From Bryum argenteum (Eukaryota; Streptophyta; Bryopsida; Bryales; Bryaceae), in NCBI GenBank assembly GCA_037043015.1, contig CM073321.1, forward strand, positions 25,619,510 to 25,683,509: DNA of 64,000 bases. The letters are read 5' to 3'. The translations under genes were made by a program, and so were the position numbers. Below, piece by piece: positions 31,201 through 42,819 of this stretch (within the stretch, counting starts at the first letter, position 1; the number at the start of each line of letters is the position of its first letter). The notes beneath the pieces are model-generated. The model ran no database searches, was not told where the DNA came from, and saw only the letters and a program-made list of their open reading frames with translations.

Positions 31201-34200
31201 CAGGATACTCAGGCATGGCTCAAGTTGTTACGTGTTTATCATGTGGTCTGCCCAGGATCATACAGAACTCTCCAACTTCAACAGCAACTCGTGCGATTGA
31301 GTCGTAAGCAATCGAACCTAAGACTTGCACGCCGACTTCTGGACCAGGCTCTTGAGCTACCAGTCTCAGCCGACTTCGGATTGGACGCCTCAGCGGAACC
31401 ATCCTCCCTGACTGCTCGCTTAATGTATGAGGATACACTCCTACTTCATGCTGAAGAGAAGCAGGATGAGGCTCTAGGAAGGTTGTGGCAAATGGTTGAA
31501 GACAAGATTAGTGCATGTCTTGAGTATCCTATTAGTAATGAGCTCAGCGACTCCACAAATGGCAAGGCGTGCCTGAAGCTTGCATCATGGCTACAAGGTA
31601 GTCTGACGCCGTCAAGCATTCTGACAGTGGCCGCGAAGTTGGAAATAATGCTTTTCAGCAACAAAGCTGATCTTTTCGTGTTTGATAAGAATAATCTATC
31701 AAGCCTTCAGAGCAAGGAATTATCTCCGAATGGGAAGTTCAATACCATAATTCAGCAAATTGCAGGTGCAGCGATAAAAGGTGCAACCATATGCTCACGA
31801 AATATGGCAAAAGCATGGTTCAGTTACGGATATTGGTGTTTTACTTACGCAGAAGGAGCTTATAATCCGGAGGGAATTGTTACAAAGAGCTCATGTAATA
31901 TCTTGAATTTGATAGATGGAGAGATGCGTTCATATAGTGGTGAATTAACATTTCAAGAGGTTGCAAGCATACGCCTCATAGTCTCGAGGATTGTCACTGG
32001 TCCAAGTCGAAATCATTCCATTGTAGAATGTGGAAAGGCTGTGGACGAATGCGTCAAAAGAGTTGTCTCCGCATTTATCGCTGCAGCAAGGTGTGCTGGG
32101 TCTGAGGATATGGAAGGAGAACCTTCAGTTCATGTACTGTCTTTGCGACTGCAACAGCTTTTACTAGCACTCTCATCAGCATGGTCAGTAGCTACATCGA
32201 TTCCTGAATTGATGCGAATATGGTGGAATTTAAGGTGCAGAAAAATAAGCTTGTATTTATATTCAGCACGAGGCTTTATGCAGTTTCTGTCATTATCGAA
32301 CCAAAGGCCATCGGGAGGTGCTACGGAAGTTAAGCCGAACAGAGAAGACTGCATGCTTAGTGCTTCTCTTTATCTACTACAAATCTTCGTTAATTATGGT
32401 GTCGAGCTGGAAGATTCATTACAACAGGGCTTGCTGTTTGTACCGCCGTCTTCTTGGCAGGTATCATACGTGCCAAATTTAATGAGTCTAATAGGACTGA
32501 TTCTAGTAGTAGACTTTTTGTACATCCAGGTACATTACATACATACATACACATACACATTGAACTTCACGAAATACTGATTGAGTCGTTACAACGACAC
32601 CGATAGTTTGAGAATTACCAATTACTATTTGAGAGGTCACAGCACGAGTTAGTGTGTTCATTTGTGGCCACCGTGACATGGTTGACGTACGGATTGACGT
32701 ACGACTGAAACAAACTTTGTGTGATAATCTGTGCAGGGCATTTTAGCGCAAATCTTGGCTCGATTAAGCAGTCATCTAGAGTCTAGAATTAGAAGGCAAC
32801 TGAAAGGATTACTAATGGCTTCTGCTAAGTTATCACCATGGGCAATAGTTTACCTGTTGTTGGTGGATATGAATGGATGTGATGAAGTTCTATCAGAAGA
32901 GTTGAAGGACCTTCGAGATTGTCTGGTAACAGTCTCCACTCGGATCGAACTCCTGCTTATTCCTCTGATGCCAGTATGCGCACTATAGGGGTTATTCAAT
33001 GTACTTCATGCTGCTCCCTCTCAGATGATGGCTAGGTTAATAGGTCCAATCTGAGCAAGTCTTCACTTGTTTAGGACAAAGAAGTCATGGTGGGCTCAAT
33101 TAATTATATGACAGATCTGTAAGTTAGGCCTGATATGTATGAACCCTGATCCAGTAAGTAGCTCTGGTCCAGAATATATTATGGACGAGCGGACTAAATC
33201 AATTCTTTCTATTATGTAGTCGAAATCCTTTAATGCAGCATGGGGTCTAATCTGGATCACTTGGCCTATCCGAGATGAATCACAGAAATTTGGTTGATTT
33301 CAACAAAGTTTGTGAACACTTATTTTGACGTTCCGGTATTGCCTATCTGAACGCTGATATCTCTGAGTTTGTGTTCTGCAGAGTCAGTTCCATCCAATAC
33401 TAGCCCGGGATGTGAAGTCAATGATTGCGGAGTTAAGCGCCATTACAGTATTTTGGGACGAGCTCTGGTTGAGCACACTCCAAGATCTTCGGACAGGTTC
33501 ATTGCTTTCTTAGTATAGAAACTTGAAAAGTTTCCCAATATTTTCGTCAATCGGGCGAGTTTTGTGTCTTCTTTGGGCTGAAGGAGGCTGTAAATGCTGG
33601 TATATCATGCAATTTTCTTTGCTTTGCAGATGTAATGCGACGAATCACCACTTTGAAGCACGAAACCGCTAGGGTGGCAGGGAATGCAACTCTGAGTCGC
33701 AATGAGAAAATCCGTATAAATGCTGCTAAATATCTAGCAATGATGGCTCCCGTGATTGTTGCTCTTGATCGTCGCCTTTCTTCTACATCCAGGGCACCCG
33801 AAAATCCTCGAGAGGAATGGTTTCAATATAAATTTGGGAATGTTTTGAAACGAGAAATAGAAGTATTCAAAGCTCCTCCAGCGGGAGCAGCTTCTTTGTC
33901 TGGTGTCTGGCGGCCTTTTGACGAAATTACTGCTGATCTAGCTCGTGATCAGAAGAAGTCGACCCTTCCACTGAGTTACGTTTCTCCCAACCTGACAGCA
34001 CTCCAGTCCTCAGAGGCGCCGATGCCTGGACTTGGATTTCATTCCTCGATCGTGGATAGAACTTCGTGGACTATCTCTAAAGAAGAGGAGTCTGTGGTCA
34101 CCCTTTGTAAACTTTCCGACATGATAACGGTGTCTTCTTTCCGCAGTCATGTTACTGTACTTTCCACCAAGACAAAACCGAAGAAGCTACAGATCGTGGG

Positions 34201-37200
34201 CTCCGATGGTACTGCGTATCCTTATCTTCTCAAGGGCCGAGAGGACCTTCGTCTGGATGCCCGGATTATGCAACTATTACAGGCACTAAATTTCATGCTT
34301 AAAACACAATGTGAAACAAGACGTCGAGCACTTACTGTTAGGTGCTATTCTGTCACACCAATTAATGGACTTGCAGGTCTGATCCAGTGGATTGATGATT
34401 TGACCAGTATGTACAGTGTGTACAAGGCGTGGCAGGAGCGTTCAATGGTTGTATCCGGTTCAAATTATACTAATGTGGTGCCATCTGTCCCCCGTCCTAG
34501 TGATTTGTTCTACGGAAAAATCATACCTGCCTTGAAAGAGAAGGGTTTGCGCAAAGTACTCTCTCGGCGTGAATGGCCACAGGATGTGAAGCGAAATGTG
34601 TTACTGGAGCTCGTCAAAGAGACCCCCAGGCAACTGTTGCACAAAGAGCTGTGGTGTTCAAGTGATGGTCTCAGCTCTTGCAGGGCCAAGCTTGACCATT
34701 TCTCCGCGAGTGTGGCAGTGACAAGTATTATAGGCTACATTCTAGGCCTGGGTGATCGACACTTGGACAACATCTTGGTAGATTTTCGTTCAGGACATGT
34801 AGTGCACATTGATTACAACGTGTGCTTCGATAAGGGTCTGCGTCTTAAAATTCCGGAGATTGTGCCCTTTCGTCTTACTCATACGATCCAGGCAGCTCTA
34901 GGGCTTACTGGAGTTGAGGGAGTGTTTCGCAAGAACTGTGAGGCGGTTTTACAGGTGTTGCAGTGCAACAAAAATGTGCTTCTCATGCTATTGCAGGTCT
35001 TTTTTTGGGACCCTCTAGTGGAGTGGATGCGTGGGGACGGTCATGATGAAGCTGTCATTGGTGGAGAAGAGCGCAAAGGTATGGAGCTGGCAGTCAATCT
35101 GAGCCTCTTCGCATCCCGTCTTCAGGAAATTAGAGTGCCGCTTCAGGAGCATCATGATAGATTCCTTCTGACGTTGCCTGCTGCTGCGGTGGCTTTCGAG
35201 AATTTGGTTAGAGCTGATTGCAGGCTGGAGCATGCTGTGGCTCTTCATTCTCAAGCTGAGCAAAAGCGCCGCGCAGCAGTTTATGCAGAAGGTGCAGCTA
35301 TGTCGCTGTTTATCGAAGCCACCTCAAACCATGATAAGTCGCAAGATGTCTTCAGGGCTCAGGCGCAGGAGCTTGAGAAGACCAAAATGTCGACCATCGA
35401 AGCAGCTAGGAAACTAATTAGCTGGGTCAAGCAGCATGCATCTGTACTCGAGGCACTTCGTGCAGGGTCCATACCAGAATTCGAGAGTTGTGCGCTGGCA
35501 GAAGCACCATGTGTAACTTTGTCTCTTAGTGCAGCTGTTTCGGCAGCTGGGGCACCTTCAGCAAACATCCCCGAAGCTGCCCGAATACATTTTCAAGAAA
35601 TTGATCGAGACGTTGTCTTACTCACAGCTTCACGAGAGGAGGCACTCCTTACTGCTGTGCAGATTCTGAAGGCTTACTCTCTTGTCCTCCATCAGTTGGT
35701 GCCAGTTAACTACGTTGCTAGCAGTTCTGTGCACTCTTGGGCGGAGGTTTTGCAGGTTTTGTCACAAAACCTTTCTTCTGATGTATTGGCTGTGGCAAAG
35801 AGGCGAGCTGCAGACCTTATTGCGCAATGTCATGGACATCAAGATGAATCCGTTCGACAGAAGTATAGGGAGGTGCGCTTACGTTATGAACGGTCCTACA
35901 GGGACCTACAGAAAATTCAGGGAGATCTAAGCGACCTTGAAGCTGCTGCTAATCCAGAGGCTTTGCGGAAGTCGAAAGGTCGTCTTTTTACCACCATAAC
36001 TGGCCACCTTCAATATCTATCACGAGACTATGGAACTGAGGCAGAAGAGAATCAGAGCAAGTTCATTCGGGTGCTACACCAATCTGCGACCACTCTTTAC
36101 GATGAGAATTGGGACGCTTTGAAGATGCTGCAGTATCGTTTCTGGGAGCACAGTGGTGCCTCTGACAGTTTGGAGGAAGACCAAACAAGTCAATGGCTCT
36201 TTGATTTGAGAGTTATATTAGACAAGTGGATGCTTCTGGCAGATCATGTGGTAGAAACTGGAAATCTAGTGGTAAAATCCGGTGGAAGCTCAACGTTTGG
36301 TGTTTCTACATGGTCGGATTCTCCTACCTCAAGAGCGAGAGAATGGGGCGTGCGATTTTCTGCGTGTATTTCTGCAGTTGGAGAGTGTTCCCAGCATATG
36401 ACAAGTTTTGTTCTCCCTGATTTTTTATCAGCGGTTCTTTCTCACGATGCCAGCATCATGGAGGCCTTCACATCCTTCACACATATTCTTGAGAATGTTG
36501 AGAAGATAGTTGAGCTGGACCTCGTTTCCAGCGTCCATCGATCAAGGGATTATGTTGGTCTAGGAGTTAATAAAGCCAGGAGATCGGATAACTCTTCCTG
36601 GGAGGATATCGATAACAGTTGGGCGGGCTTTCCTGGCGGCCGAAAAGAAATGCCTTTTGAGGAGATCGTACAACGATTTAATGGGCTGGTAGACCTGAAC
36701 GATGATTCCGATTTCCTGAAGAAACGAGGAAAGGTTTTGATTGCAGCACTTGCTCAGGTGTTCTCCCGGCTAGAAATTCTCGATCAGGGTTTGGGGTCGT
36801 TATTACGGGAGCTTCGTGATGAGAATCGTAACTTACTCGAGGAAGTGCACCTGGAAATTACAGAAGAGCCTGAAAATATTTGGAAACATTCTAGTGTGTC
36901 TCAGGAGAAGGCTTTTTTTCTTTGGAAGATAAGATTTATTGCAGGTCTTCTTGATGCAAGCATGAGTACATTTCAGAATAGTTCTGAAAATGCCCAGCAG
37001 CTTGAGATGAGGCTCAGAGGTCGGCTTTTCTGGTATCTCGGACAGTACATAGGCCACCGCTTGATGTCCATGCTGCTATTGCTTGTGAAGGAGGCGCATC
37101 CGATGTCAACATATCCAGGTTGTTTTTTCAAGCGTGTTAGCAAGACTTGTGCAGTACATAACATGTATTCAAGCTTCTTCTCAACAGTTCTTGTGTGCGT

Positions 37201-40200
37201 GTGTGTAAATAATTATGAATGAACGATCAATGGTTTCGTTGAAAGCGCTCCTGTGCAGTTGAAATTGAGGGCGATTGGCAAGCCGAAGAAATAGCTGGTC
37301 AGGCAGGACAGCTACTCCGTGAATATTGCTCTGCCTACGACTCTGTGAAATCCGCCAATGCCACCGCTGCTTCTCTGAGATTTCAGGTGAGGAATTTCAA
37401 CGAAGTCCTGTAGAGATTTCAGTAACTAGTACATCAACTGGTGCTGCTTGAGATAGTTTTTTAATTTTTGTTATAGTAGGCTGTGTTCTGTAGTTTCTTT
37501 GGTAATCCAGTTCCTAGATTCAGTATGTTGTATCAATATTCTCTCGGATCCTCATTATCCTTTTCTGAAATACCTCGTGATGATTATCTGAACCCAGAGG
37601 GAGGATCTCTTACAATTCCTTGATAAGGTGCATCTAGAGGCCGCTCAGTTGGAATGGTTAAATGACTTGGTTTTGTCCAACTTGCTACTTCAAAATCAAC
37701 CTGTAGGTGTACCGAGGTCTATGAGAGGTGATAAGCAAAGTGATGACATCTTGTGGTGGGATCGGGAGCAATTACGGCAGAACCTCTATTCCGCATCGAC
37801 TGCTATAAGGCGGGCAACAGAAGGGCTGCAGGTCCGTGCTTACCTGGTAGTGTAGGAAACGAAGCTGTTCATAACTTATTAAGTTGCTTCGGGCGACGCA
37901 ATTTAAATGCGATAGATGCTTGTATGTCCAACAAGTTTTTTCGATGTAGGGACGAGAGGTAGCGGGTGCTGCCGCAGAGGGGGAACTCGAACGAGCACTG
38001 TTATCGACATGGATCCCGGGAACTGCAACTCTCTCAAATGCGGAACACAGCGTTGAAATTTCACCCAAATTTTATGAGCATCTCCATCGACGACGTCAAT
38101 TGTTACGATCAAACCATGAACATGCTCTCATCATTCTGCGTCTCTGCGAGTCAGTCCTCGAGTTCGAAGCTTCTCGAGATGGCTCTCTCTCCATCTCCCC
38201 AGGTGATAAACTGCAATCTATGAAGGAGCGAGACAGGATGTGGCAGCAGAACTATTTCGAACTTGTTTCCCGCTTGGAGTCCGCGTATTTTGCGTTCTTG
38301 AGTGAGTTCCTTTTTCACTAAAATTTTCTTGATTGGTCTTGCTCTCTGACTTCTGCCTGCTTAGCTCTAGATATCATTGACATCATCTGACTGCCTAGAG
38401 GGCAATCCTAAAAGCGGTTGCAGAATTTTATTTTTTATGGGTATCATTTCGATTGTTTATTTAACCATTCTATGGCGAGTCTCCTCTTTTAAAGGTAACC
38501 TCTTAAAGGTAAGGTTTTAGGTACTCTAGCTCCTAATGCTGAGGTGACCTTTCAAAGGAGTTTGGAGGTTCTTCTGGATTGTATTGTGTTCTTTATACAG
38601 ATACGTTTGTGATTGAAGTACATATCAAGTCCTCTTAAGTACATCTCAAGGAGCTGTAGAGATGTTCATGCTTTAAACTGAATTTATTTTGCCTTTAAAA
38701 TTAAGTATGCAAGGAAGTTTCTCCCAGATTTCTTTGATTTACGTTTAAAGGTTGAATATGCAACCTTGAATACAATGGGTGATAGTTCAACATGCTTATT
38801 TTCGACAATCCAGTCTAGTGCGAGTCTAGAGTCGAGTAGTGTCTCGCTTCTACTTCGTCAGTTGACAATACGTTGCTGGCACAGGATTGAAAACAGAATG
38901 GCAATCTGCTGTTGCCCACTTAGAATCTGCGAGAGTGGATTTGTCTAAGGTTGCCAATGAGCTCCAGTCAGCTACTTCAGAATCTGGATCTGTTCTAGGT
39001 AGAGAATCAACTTCTTTTGGCTTTCCTCTTTTAGCATACTTCAAATGAAAGGATTGGTCGTTGACATTTTCGTCTGTGCCACTTACGTGCAGCATGAGAG
39101 TTATAGCTAGGCAAACTCCTTCTCTGACCGGTTAAGATTTCGTTGATAAAGGTGAAGTCAAGGTTTCAATAGTTAATCTGCAAGCTTGGTTAAAAGAGTC
39201 AGCAACTCGGTGGTCAGCAGTAAGCAATATCAGAACAAGTCATAGTGCGCTTACGTCAGATGTCGGGCAGATGCTTGACGAGGTACGTCTCTTGAGCTGA
39301 ATAACCTTCTGTAATACTTTCTTCCATGCGATTGTCATAGTTGGTCAGATTTATTAACCAAAACGTCATGTACTTGAGTCGTTTTTCTTACAGCTCCTGA
39401 AATATCAATTTTGCGAGCAATGCAGGTGTTAGCAATCACGGAAGGGGTGGAGGGTGCGGAGGACGTTTATAGCCTGGCTCAGGAGGCGGCTGCTGAACAT
39501 GCTTGTCTCATGGCCAAGCTAAGTGAGGTGGGAATTATAGCACATGTGGAAACAGTGTATCTAGTGTTGCCCATCTTCATTAAGTTATACGACAAATTCT
39601 TTTCTATGATCTCGATGGCGATGAGTACCAGTGGTTTGCAACATTGAAATTGTTTTTGTCGATATGATATGAGTTGTCCTTGACGACATTTTTAATTACT
39701 TTTTTTTTGGCAGGTTAATGAGCTGTTCCTTCCGCTAGAACCGTTGTTGACATCTGATACGTTACTCTCAAGCAGGCTTGCGCGGTTATCATCTTCAGGA
39801 ATTATGTTACCGGACGATCTGATAAGAACAGAGGAGATTTCGGGGTCTGGTCATAGTGCAGCAGACCTTAGCCATTCCAGTCTAAATGATATATCGATAG
39901 CTCTTAGTGAGACCACTTCAAGCCTTGTAAACGCTGTGAAGAATTTGCACTCTTGCTTGAGCAAGCTTAATCGAACTGCAAGTTTAGATGCTGGGTGTCT
40001 GCACAAGGTATAGAATACAGAACTTCCTTGATCAACAGTATATGCTTCCTTATTTACGGCTTAGAGAATTTTCCCCAAACGCAAGCCGAATTCGTGTTGT
40101 GTTCCTTAGTCCAGGGCTCCCTAAGAGTAGATATTTAAGATTGAGCTTTCAATGTGGTGATTAATCGATGTGCTTCGCCATGCGCCTGTCCAGGCTCTTG

Positions 40201-41189
40201 CGGGAGTAGGTGGTGAGAATCAAGGAAAGCAATCGGTACAAGTGACGATAGGAGTTTCAGATACCCATGAACAAATTAATTTGAGTGAAAAGGATACTGC
40301 TCGGCCAGGGCGTGGCGTGGAGTCCACTTTAGTTCTTGGAGACGACTTTTCGGACTTGCAGGTGCTTGATGATCTTTGGGTTTCTCCTCCTGATCACAGA
40401 CAGTTTGTCACTTGCGCGCACTTTCTAGCGACGGGATCAGCCTCGGAAACAACTGAGGAGAAGAAGGTGTCGCAAAACGAAGGTCATCAGACTTCGCTTG
40501 GGACAGTAAGAGATGTATCAACGTTTGTTTATGGTTCATATGTTAGCGATGGAACCTTAGACCTGAGCAGTCCACCAGTTTCATGTGCCCCAACTACTCA
40601 CAGAAGGTCTCAACAGACTAACTCAACTTTTTCTATTGTGAAGGAGCCTTTGTTTTCTGCTACTGATAGTAAGTTGGAGTATCAGCATGGAGCTCATGCA
40701 AGTTTGGGAGACTTGCACTGTCTTGTGCAATCGAAAGATGTTAAGAGGATTGGGGTAGACACTGTTCCTCGTGCTCAATCTTTCAGAGGTAAATCCGCGC
40801 ATCTCGAATCATTCTAGCAATTTTATTGCGAAGCAAAAGCTATATGTGCTTGTTGATCACTCGAGCTCTGGATGCTCTCTTAACTCTCAGCAACTGATGA
40901 ACAGGAAAAAATGCGCATGCTGTCTCAGTTCTCAAGCGTGTCCAGATGAAATTGGAAGGAATCGATGTCGACGGCAACAGGTACTACTGCGTCCTCAATA
41001 ACAGTGTACAGACATTCTCGCTTCGTGGCACTTGGAGGTAGGGAAATATGTTGTGCAAGTCTTAGATGTGAGTTGGACTGTTATGGCAGGAAACAGGGGG
41101 TTTCTGAGCAAGTGGACATTCTGCTTCGCCAAGCTACAGGATGCGACAATCTTGCTAACATGTATGAGGGATGGACTCCTTGGGTTTAG
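25224..41189 (+). CDS. SMG1: SMG1, PI3K-related kinase of nonsense-mediated decay
   Basis: SMG1 phosphorylates UPF1 at SQ/TQ sites to drive nonsense-mediated mRNA decay. By splice signals and frame I place 19 exons: 25224-25447, 26673-26878, 27061-27836, 28101-28239, 28360-29960, 30181-32460, 32737-32925, 33382-33496, 33630-37118, 37259-37386, 37598-37831, 37950-38301, 38885-38998, 39152-39282, 39426-39527, 39714-40007, 40194-40788, 40905-40980 and 41090-41189. They sum to 11,145 bases, 3,714 residues, close to human and grape SMG1. Order: HEAT-type N-terminus, FAT (about 983-1740), kinase (about 2030-2400) with GDRHLDN and HIDYN, a long insertion typical of SMG1, and FATC (about 3657-3714). 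The ATG at 25224 (CACCATG) is chosen because the next residues align with the start of plant SMG1 as I recall it. No stop or frameshift was met. Borders of small exons are the least certain. Confidence 0.93.
25659..25730 (+). repeat. Diverged copy of the SMG1 exon 1 end in intron 1
   Basis: 25668-25695 matches 23 of 28 bases of the exon 1 end at 25422-25449 (both GCG...GAGCAGCTTGT...GAGT). Similarity goes on into the intron (TTTATTTCCCAGGAGCTTGG against TTTATCTCTTAGGATTGG). It is a local segmental duplication. Confidence 0.7.
28360..29960 (+). other. SMG1: SMG1 exon 5
   Basis: Codes for residues about 449-982. The 3' half is very like other plant SMG1 proteins: RLRTHLGGPTQTF, ERMLLDIPHL, LLPLRLLIEFVEALKK and FFRANRKV at the donor AAAG|GTTCG. 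The 5' part (28700-28900) is less conserved, and another frame is also open there, but only the frame given here stays open through the exon. Confidence 0.88.
30181..32460 (+). other. SMG1: SMG1 exon 6, FAT region
   Basis: A single 2,280-base exon after a TTTTTCCAG acceptor codes for residues about 983-1742. It opens VCEDWFVRIREAF and holds helical-repeat motifs of FAT, such as LDGLAHQANGQYEKALAHY, WVQELQRLR and LLHAEEKQDEALGRLW. It ends WQ|GTATCA. Confidence 0.92.
33630..37118 (+). other. SMG1: SMG1 exon 9, kinase domain and insertion
   Basis: A 3,489-base exon codes for residues about 1844-3006. It includes YPYLLKGREDLRLDARIMQ (phosphate-binding lysine region), the catalytic loop GLGDRHLDNILVD (Asp about 2219) and the metal-binding HIDYN motif (Asp about 2238), with Tyr where most PIKKs have Phe, as is usual in SMG1. 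The activation segment FDKGLRLKIPEIVPFRLTH follows. After the kinase comes the first half of the long C-terminal insertion, rich in helices. Confidence 0.95.
37259..40788 (+). other. SMG1: SMG1 exons 10-17, C-terminal insertion
   Basis: Eight small exons code for residues about 3007-3656. Readable pieces include EIEGDWQAEEIAGQAGQLLR (exon 10), EDLLQFLDKVHLEAAQLEWL (exon 11), ELERALLSTWIPGTATL (exon 12), KTEWQSAVAHLESARVDLSK (exon 13) and VNELFLPLEPLL (exon 16). Exon 17 (595 bases) is Ser/Thr-rich and probably disordered. All joins keep frame. Confidence 0.85.
40905..41189 (+). other. SMG1: SMG1 exons 18-19, FATC domain
   Basis: Exon 18 reads GKNAHAVSVLKRVQMKLEGI, and exon 19 reads KQGVSEQVDILLRQATGCDN ending in MYEGWTPWV and TAG at 41187. 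Ending in EGWTPW plus one residue is the usual SMG1 C-terminus; FATC is needed for kinase activity in the family. The 109-base intron between them starts GTACTA and ends GGCAG. Confidence 0.95.
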
Positions 41190-42752
41190 GGGACATTATA
41201 TTCTGATTCAGCTGATATTGCCGAAATACATATCAATGTAATCAGATTTTATAGAGCTTCATTTGTCCCTTCACGCGAGTAAGAATTGAGTAACTATGGT
41301 ACAGCTAGTACTTGTGGACGTTTAGCAGAGAGTCTGGAGCACGGAGACTAGGAACGCTAGAATCTTCAACATTATTTTGCGATGTCCTTGGAACCTGCGA
41401 TACCAGGCACAATCATTTGTAGGCCTTGACGAGTGTTGTGTCCCCAGAGATGATATTGAACATCATAAACATGGTCGCTGGCACTAATTAGTGCGGTGGG
41501 CTTGAAAGAGGGATTTCTACGGGTGCTATACAATTTTGTACAATTTTTTTCTGTCTCCATATGTTGTGCAAAGGTGGAGTAATCAAACGAAGAGTGGAGG
41601 TAAAGGTGGCATGGCGGATTCCGCACGCACGAAGGTACTAGCTTTGGCATCTTAGACTTCGGGAGATTGAGAGGTATACCATGTGTGCTTCTATGTTGTG
41701 AACTAGGTAGTATTAAAGTTGAGTCTTCCCGTTGGAGAGTTTGAAAGATACACGTTACTTTCAGCCAATTCAACATGATGTGTCGGAATGTGATGTGGTG
41801 ATGATTTTCTCTTAAGAACTATATATAGAACCAAAGAATCTGTAGGGTAGCTGAACATATCGATAGTGGAATTTCAGGAGTTAATTATAAGCTGTGTATC
41901 CAAATCTCACCATGTAGGGTGTTGCTAGGTGGTAGGTGCACCGTAGAATTTATGCTAGAAAGTTGTTGCTCATCATCTCATATGCACTGTTCCACCTTTA
42001 AAAAATTCCTGAGCTCAAAATTCTACAAAGAAAATTGTGCTCACAAGTAAATTTTGCAGAATGATATATGCCATGTCTTTAAGTTTACATAATCAAAGCC
42101 TTTATTAACAGATACCATACTCCAATTGAAATATATGTCATTAAATAATGTGGAGATGGAATGATTGACAAAGGAGATACAACCAGCCCTTTTTTTTGGG
42201 CGAAATATTGCCTTTTTGCTATGAACTGCAACTGGGAGCGATTTCATCCAACGAGACCTGAGTGTAAAAAAAAAAAAGGCCAAAATGTGACTCATCTGAC
42301 AGCGAGCGGGGCCACGTCGCGCCGTCCGAAAGAGTAGGGTGAGTGGGGGTCGCCAGCAATGCTGTCAGTGTTGCGCTCGGGCTTGAGAGTTGTCAGCCAG
42401 ATGGCCTACGCAGGGTTCTCACTGTTCGCCTCATTCACAGACTTTCTCTTTCGTTGTTGCTGCAAGATCTTTGTTCAACAGTTTTGTATGAATTTCATGT
42501 GAGTGTGTGTGCGCCTTGTTTGCCTAGAATGCGTGATTATCGGCGAGTACGTCACCCGCTGAGCTCCTGCGTGTCCATGATTGGAGCCAGGGTCTGGGTC
42601 GTCTCCTTGTCCATTTTTAGGTGTTTAGGGACGGTGTGAGGAGTCACGGCGATGCGCAATTTCTGAGCGCTTCATTCATCACGATGGATTGAAGGTAAGC
42701 AACTACACATAAAAGCTCCCATTCTTGATCGTTGCATGTACAGCCGCTGTAA
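41190..42752. other. Downstream of SMG1; no gene seen
   Basis: The first part is presumably the SMG1 3' untranslated region. Nothing else coding is recognised. A 27-bp block starting GAAAGATACACGTTA at 41743-41769 recurs at 48210-48236. Confidence 0.5.
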
Positions 42753-42819
42753 GTGGTTGCATTTCTTCAATTGCGTGGTTGTTTTCCGATTCTCATTCCT
42801 TGTCGATTCTTGTGCGAGA

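Noticed and set aside
39394-39425. Earlier acceptor for SMG1 exon 15 (CTTACAG at 39393)
   Set aside because: It would bring a stop in the phase set by exon 14; the acceptor ATGCAG at 39425 keeps the frame.
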